Of a DNA stretch of 64,000 nucleotides, positions 60,731 to 64,000 are shown in pieces; positions within the stretch are counted from its first letter, which is position 1; the number at the start of each line of letters is the position of its first letter. A program made the translations under genes and the position numbers. The DNA comes from Melieria omissa (taxonomy: Eukaryota; Arthropoda; Insecta; Diptera; Ulidiidae), in NCBI GenBank assembly GCA_963971225.1, contig OZ020268.1, forward strand, positions 15,105,032 through 15,169,031. Reading direction: 5' to 3'. Below the pieces are notes generated by a model that was not told the DNA's origin, did not search any database, and saw only the letters and a list, made by a program, of their open reading frames with translations.

Positions 60731-62545
60731 AGCGAATTTATGCAGCGCGCTAATGTCATCACATGTTGCCAATGCTGCCAATTCATAATTTAATTCGAAT
60801 TGAGTACGTGCCTGGTTGTCGTTTTCAGGTGACTAACAAGGGTGGTTTGCATTGGATTAATTGGCATAATGACACACACACATATATACATAGATTTATT
60901 TTTAGCAGCCACACTCCGATGCAATGTGCAACTGTTGTTAACTTTAATGAACTTTTTAGTGGCACTTTGTTACTGTTTTTGTTGTTGTTTTTGAAGATAT
61001 TCAATTGTACAATTATTTGCGCTTTCAATTGGAAAGCTGTTGCCTTCGCCGTTAACAAGCTGTTGCGAATTTGCGCTAATTGTCTTTGCTTTAATATTTC
61101 ACTTAACACGCCAGCGACCCACTTTGCTGACCGATTTTCGCCAGTCTCGATCGTCGTTGCACCGTCAGCCGCACAACTTTGTGGCTGGTCGGGCGCTGCC
61201 TCTCGCTCTCAACTTGTGTGTCTCGCTTCCTCATCGCTCGGCCACAGCCATCATTTTATCACATTTAATTGCATAGTGATTCATTTTGGATATTTGGTTG
61301 TTTTTTTAATTGAATTACAAGCAATTTATTAAACGTGGCTTATTATGCAAGCGCCGCCAAGTCAGTGTTTTTATGCGCTGCGTGTTTTACAAAACGTCAT
61401 TTGGCTCAAACACAAATGCGGCGACACACATTGCCTCGTTAACGTGTGTGTTTGTGTGTACTTTGTTTGCCAATTTCTCACAGTTTGCCACTTTTACTCC
61501 TTCATTCCTTGCACCACTTTTCCCTCAAATATATAAATTTTTTATTATTTTATTATTTTTACCCCAAACTTGCCCAATCGTTCAGTGCGGCGAATTGTGC
61601 CAAAATCAAATCAAATCACACAAACTATGCCAAACGCACGCACCGGTTGTCTGTCTGTCGGTCTGTTCGACTGTGCCAGAAATTGCGCGCATATGTAGGT
61701 TGGCCCAAATTGCTGGCTCAATCATAATCTCGCACAATACACCACCCGCATGCATTCAGCTAATAGCAGCGACTTTTGTTGTTGGCCGCGCAATTTGAAC
61801 TTAAAACTTTTGATTTTGATTTTATATATTTTTTTGTGTAGCTGATTAGTTGCTGCTTTCATAACTTTATGCTTCTTTTTTTTCTCTCATTATCATTATT
61901 ACTTATTATTAAAATCTTTGTCGAAATTAGTGCGTTGGTGTAAACGCAAAAGCAACGACCGACTTAAGCCTTTTGTGGTGTGCGTATCTAATGAATGAAT
62001 AGCTTACCGCAATTATGATTGAAAATTTGTCTTGACTTTCTTCATGCGTAAGTACTGGTTTGGTGGACTTTGGCTGTGGGAGAATTTAATAATTTTTTTT
62101 ATTTAATATTTTTTTATTTAATAATACTTCAAATATTTACGGTTGTAATGCTGCCTTATCGGCTACACGATTTTACAATTATATATTCATTCAATACTTT
62201 TTTCTTCAATAAAGGTGTTGAACGAATTGCATTGATTATGATTTACTCAAAGAGATTTCGTGGCGTAGGCTTTTTAAGTTTTGCTCAAATGAGCTACAAA
62301 TCAAAAAGTGAATAAGTGGGTTTTTCGTTAATGATTTGAATGATAACGAGGCGCTTGAAGATCGACTTCCTTATCAACTCTAGAGGATCAGATTCGGAGC
62401 TGTATGATTCTGGCTCTGCTCGGCGAGCCTGTGAAGACGTTGGAATGGTTTGTTCCGGACAGAAAACTGATCCATGTTTGTCCATTTCAAAGATGAACTA
62501 ACAACAGCCTGAAATCCGATTGAGCTTTCATGTAACTTAGCTTAA

Positions 62546-63589
62546 CCCCATATGGCAACATGCTACTTTGTGGACGTCTGAGCCCTCTGTGGTTTCAAGA
62601 ATACATATTTTGTTGGTCCTTAGAATAGTTTGAAGTTTTAGGAAAAATACGAAATTAACCCTTTTAGTGCCGGGCGAAAAAGAGGTGCCTGTGCGAGAAT
62701 AACCGGCCGAATTTCACAGTTTTACTAGAGTTTGGGAAAATGCTCATAAAAACCAAACGAGAAACAATATTTAGATGATTCGAAAAGCATTATACTAAGG
62801 ATGAAGTAGAGAATAAACAGAATTTCCGAAATCCTGTATTGCTAATTGTTGGTTTGTCAAAAACAACAATGTTTGACACAAGCGGAAAACGTTTGACACA
62901 AGCGACAATAACAAAATTTACGCTTTCAAATTGGAACTGGGACGAAATATACTGTTCACAACAACGATCGAGAAGACACTAACTGATCCTAGGTCTCGCT
63001 GCAACGTTATTTCGCAAGAGTCTTCAAAAAGTTGTTTACATAACACGCTTCCGAAAAGTTCCGATAACATAAACGCCCACAAAGAGTTAAAAGAAAAAAC
63101 TATTTTTTTTTATCCTCTCGTATTAGATCAATTATAACGTATTACAAAATTATTTTGGGATAGAGTTCTCCCACAATGCGAATAGTAAAGCGGTACAAGG
63201 CGCGGGCCGATATATCGGCTCTGGCACTTCTCGCTAGTGCAGCAAGGTCCGGTACTAAAAGGGTTAATAAACAGAATATTTAAGTTTTAAGAAAAGAAGT
63301 ATGCACGTCTTTTAATGGTATACTTTGACATAGTAAAGGAAGAAGAAGCAGAAAAATTAGATAACTTTTTAATGTGACGTTTTCTTTCAATTTAGATCCT
63401 TTTTTTAATTTTAACTGAAGTGCATGAAGAAATATTCATGTTTAAGTAATTATTACAGTCTCAAATACAGGGTCCGAGTGTAAAAAAGAAAAAATTTCTT
63501 ATGGAATGTTGCTCATATAACCACATAAAAGCCTAAAACGTAAAATTTAACATTTTAACTTTCCCCAGTAAAATTCTGTAGCGAAAGAG
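62546..63589 (-). mobile_element. Second piggyBac-like MITE copy, reversed and split by another element
   Basis: The sequence left of 62658 and right of 63264 together reproduce the element at 59149-59615 in reverse (for example GTGGACGTCTGA, AGCCTAAAACGTAAAATTTA and CTTTCCCCAGTAAAATTCTG). It is flanked by TTAA at 62542-62545 and 63590-63593, with one end mutated from CCC to CTC. A different TTAA element sits inside it. Confidence 0.8.
62659..63263. mobile_element. Nested TTAA-flanked piggyBac-like element, 605 bp
   Basis: TTAA at 62655-62658 is followed by CCCTTTTAGTGCCGGGC, and the right end on the opposite strand reads CCCTTTTAGTACCGGACC next to TTAA at 63264-63267. Its end sequence is of a different family from the host MITE. 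It contains no transposase frame. Insertion inside another TTAA element makes it the younger of the two. Confidence 0.85.
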
Positions 63590-64000
63590 TTAAGGAGTTT
63601 CCTCTGTATTTTTGGGTAATTCCATTTCTCCTTCTTTCTATATCAATGTCTGCATTATTTTAGCATCATTTACTCTTTTAAACAACTACGCTAACATAGA
63701 TAACCCTCTCCAGAAAGAGCTTGAAGTACTTTTTAAGCACTAATCTCCCTAATATATTTTGTTCTCCAAAAACAAAAAACCTAACTGGTCATTATCGCAA
63801 ACGACGATATACGACAAATGGCATTTTGCACTGTTACTGACATTTCAACGTTAGGCGACTGTAAACGTCAATTGCCTTCGTATCTTATCGATAGTTTGTT
63901 GCCAGTTTGATTTGGACTACGTGCGCACTTGCGCTACGGTTTGTAGCTTCATTTTCAAAATTCAATTTGTTTTTATTTAATTTCCAGATGTTTGTGTGTA

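Larger units (their letters stand above)
43371..64000 (+). other. Very long intron of the DRAK-like gene or intron plus intergenic DNA
   Basis: After the donor at 43371 no exon that I recognise as kinase coding follows, and no other gene was identified to the window end. The stretch holds several transposon remnants listed separately, AT-rich DNA, and a few GC-richer islands (49.49-49.85, 51.6-52.5 and 60.27-60.73 kb) that may be enhancers or alternative first exons. Stretches between the listed repeats (for example 44.4-45.2, 45.8-47.1, 47.8-50.6, 53.2-55.1 and 57.4-59.1 kb) show nothing I can support. Confidence 0.5.

Overview
The window is nuclear DNA of an insect, almost certainly a higher fly (Diptera, Schizophora). 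Every recognised gene is split by GT-AG introns, several of them the roughly 58-65 bp size typical of flies. The proteins read like Drosophila orthologues, and non-coding DNA is AT-rich and full of DNA transposon remnants (TA-flanked mariner-type, TTAA-flanked piggyBac-type, long foldback structures). A tephritid-like fly is my best guess from protein similarity combined with larger intergenic spaces than Drosophila; this is inference. Nothing bacterial, viral or CRISPR-like was seen.

Layout, left to right. Minus strand 1177-3483: PGAP2 (GPI-anchor maturation in the Golgi), five exons. Plus 5699-6744: a Myb/SANT-like DNA-binding protein with a C-terminal coiled coil, three exons. Plus 7136-7911: mitochondrial ribosomal protein L22, converging on minus 8168-9572: a nine-finger TFIIIA. 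Plus 11359-13876: NECAP. Plus 16222-17553: ARFRP1. Plus 18785-31983: AP-1 gamma adaptin, with two alternative coding first exons, fifteen or more further exons and a candidate 18-nt micro-exon. Plus 34422-35587: a d4/DPF-family protein without zinc fingers (toothrin-like). Plus 43243-43370: one coding exon that I read as the start of a DRAK-type protein kinase; its intron fills the rest of the window, more than 20.6 kb, and no further exon was recognised.

Functional theme. NECAP, ARFRP1 and AP-1 gamma lie consecutively on one strand. All three act in clathrin/adaptor traffic: ARFRP1 at the trans-Golgi upstream of Arl1 and adaptor recruitment, AP-1 gamma as the adaptor large subunit, NECAP as an adaptor-binding accessory protein. 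Functional clustering is rare in flies, so this may be chance, but it is testable.

The gene-poor right half and the larger introns hold most of the unexplained structure. There is a foldback of about 3.5 kb with roughly 1-kb arms (37.3-40.8 kb) whose arms each carry a miRNA-like hairpin. A repeat of about 0.5 kb is present twice in inverted orientation 11 kb apart (45.2 and 57 kb). Several TTAA-flanked elements include one nested inside another (62.5-63.6 kb). A deleted mariner sits in the loop of an AT-rich palindrome (24.8-25.4 kb). All exon boundaries were read by eye from splice consensus, reading phase and family similarity; no alignment or RNA evidence was available.
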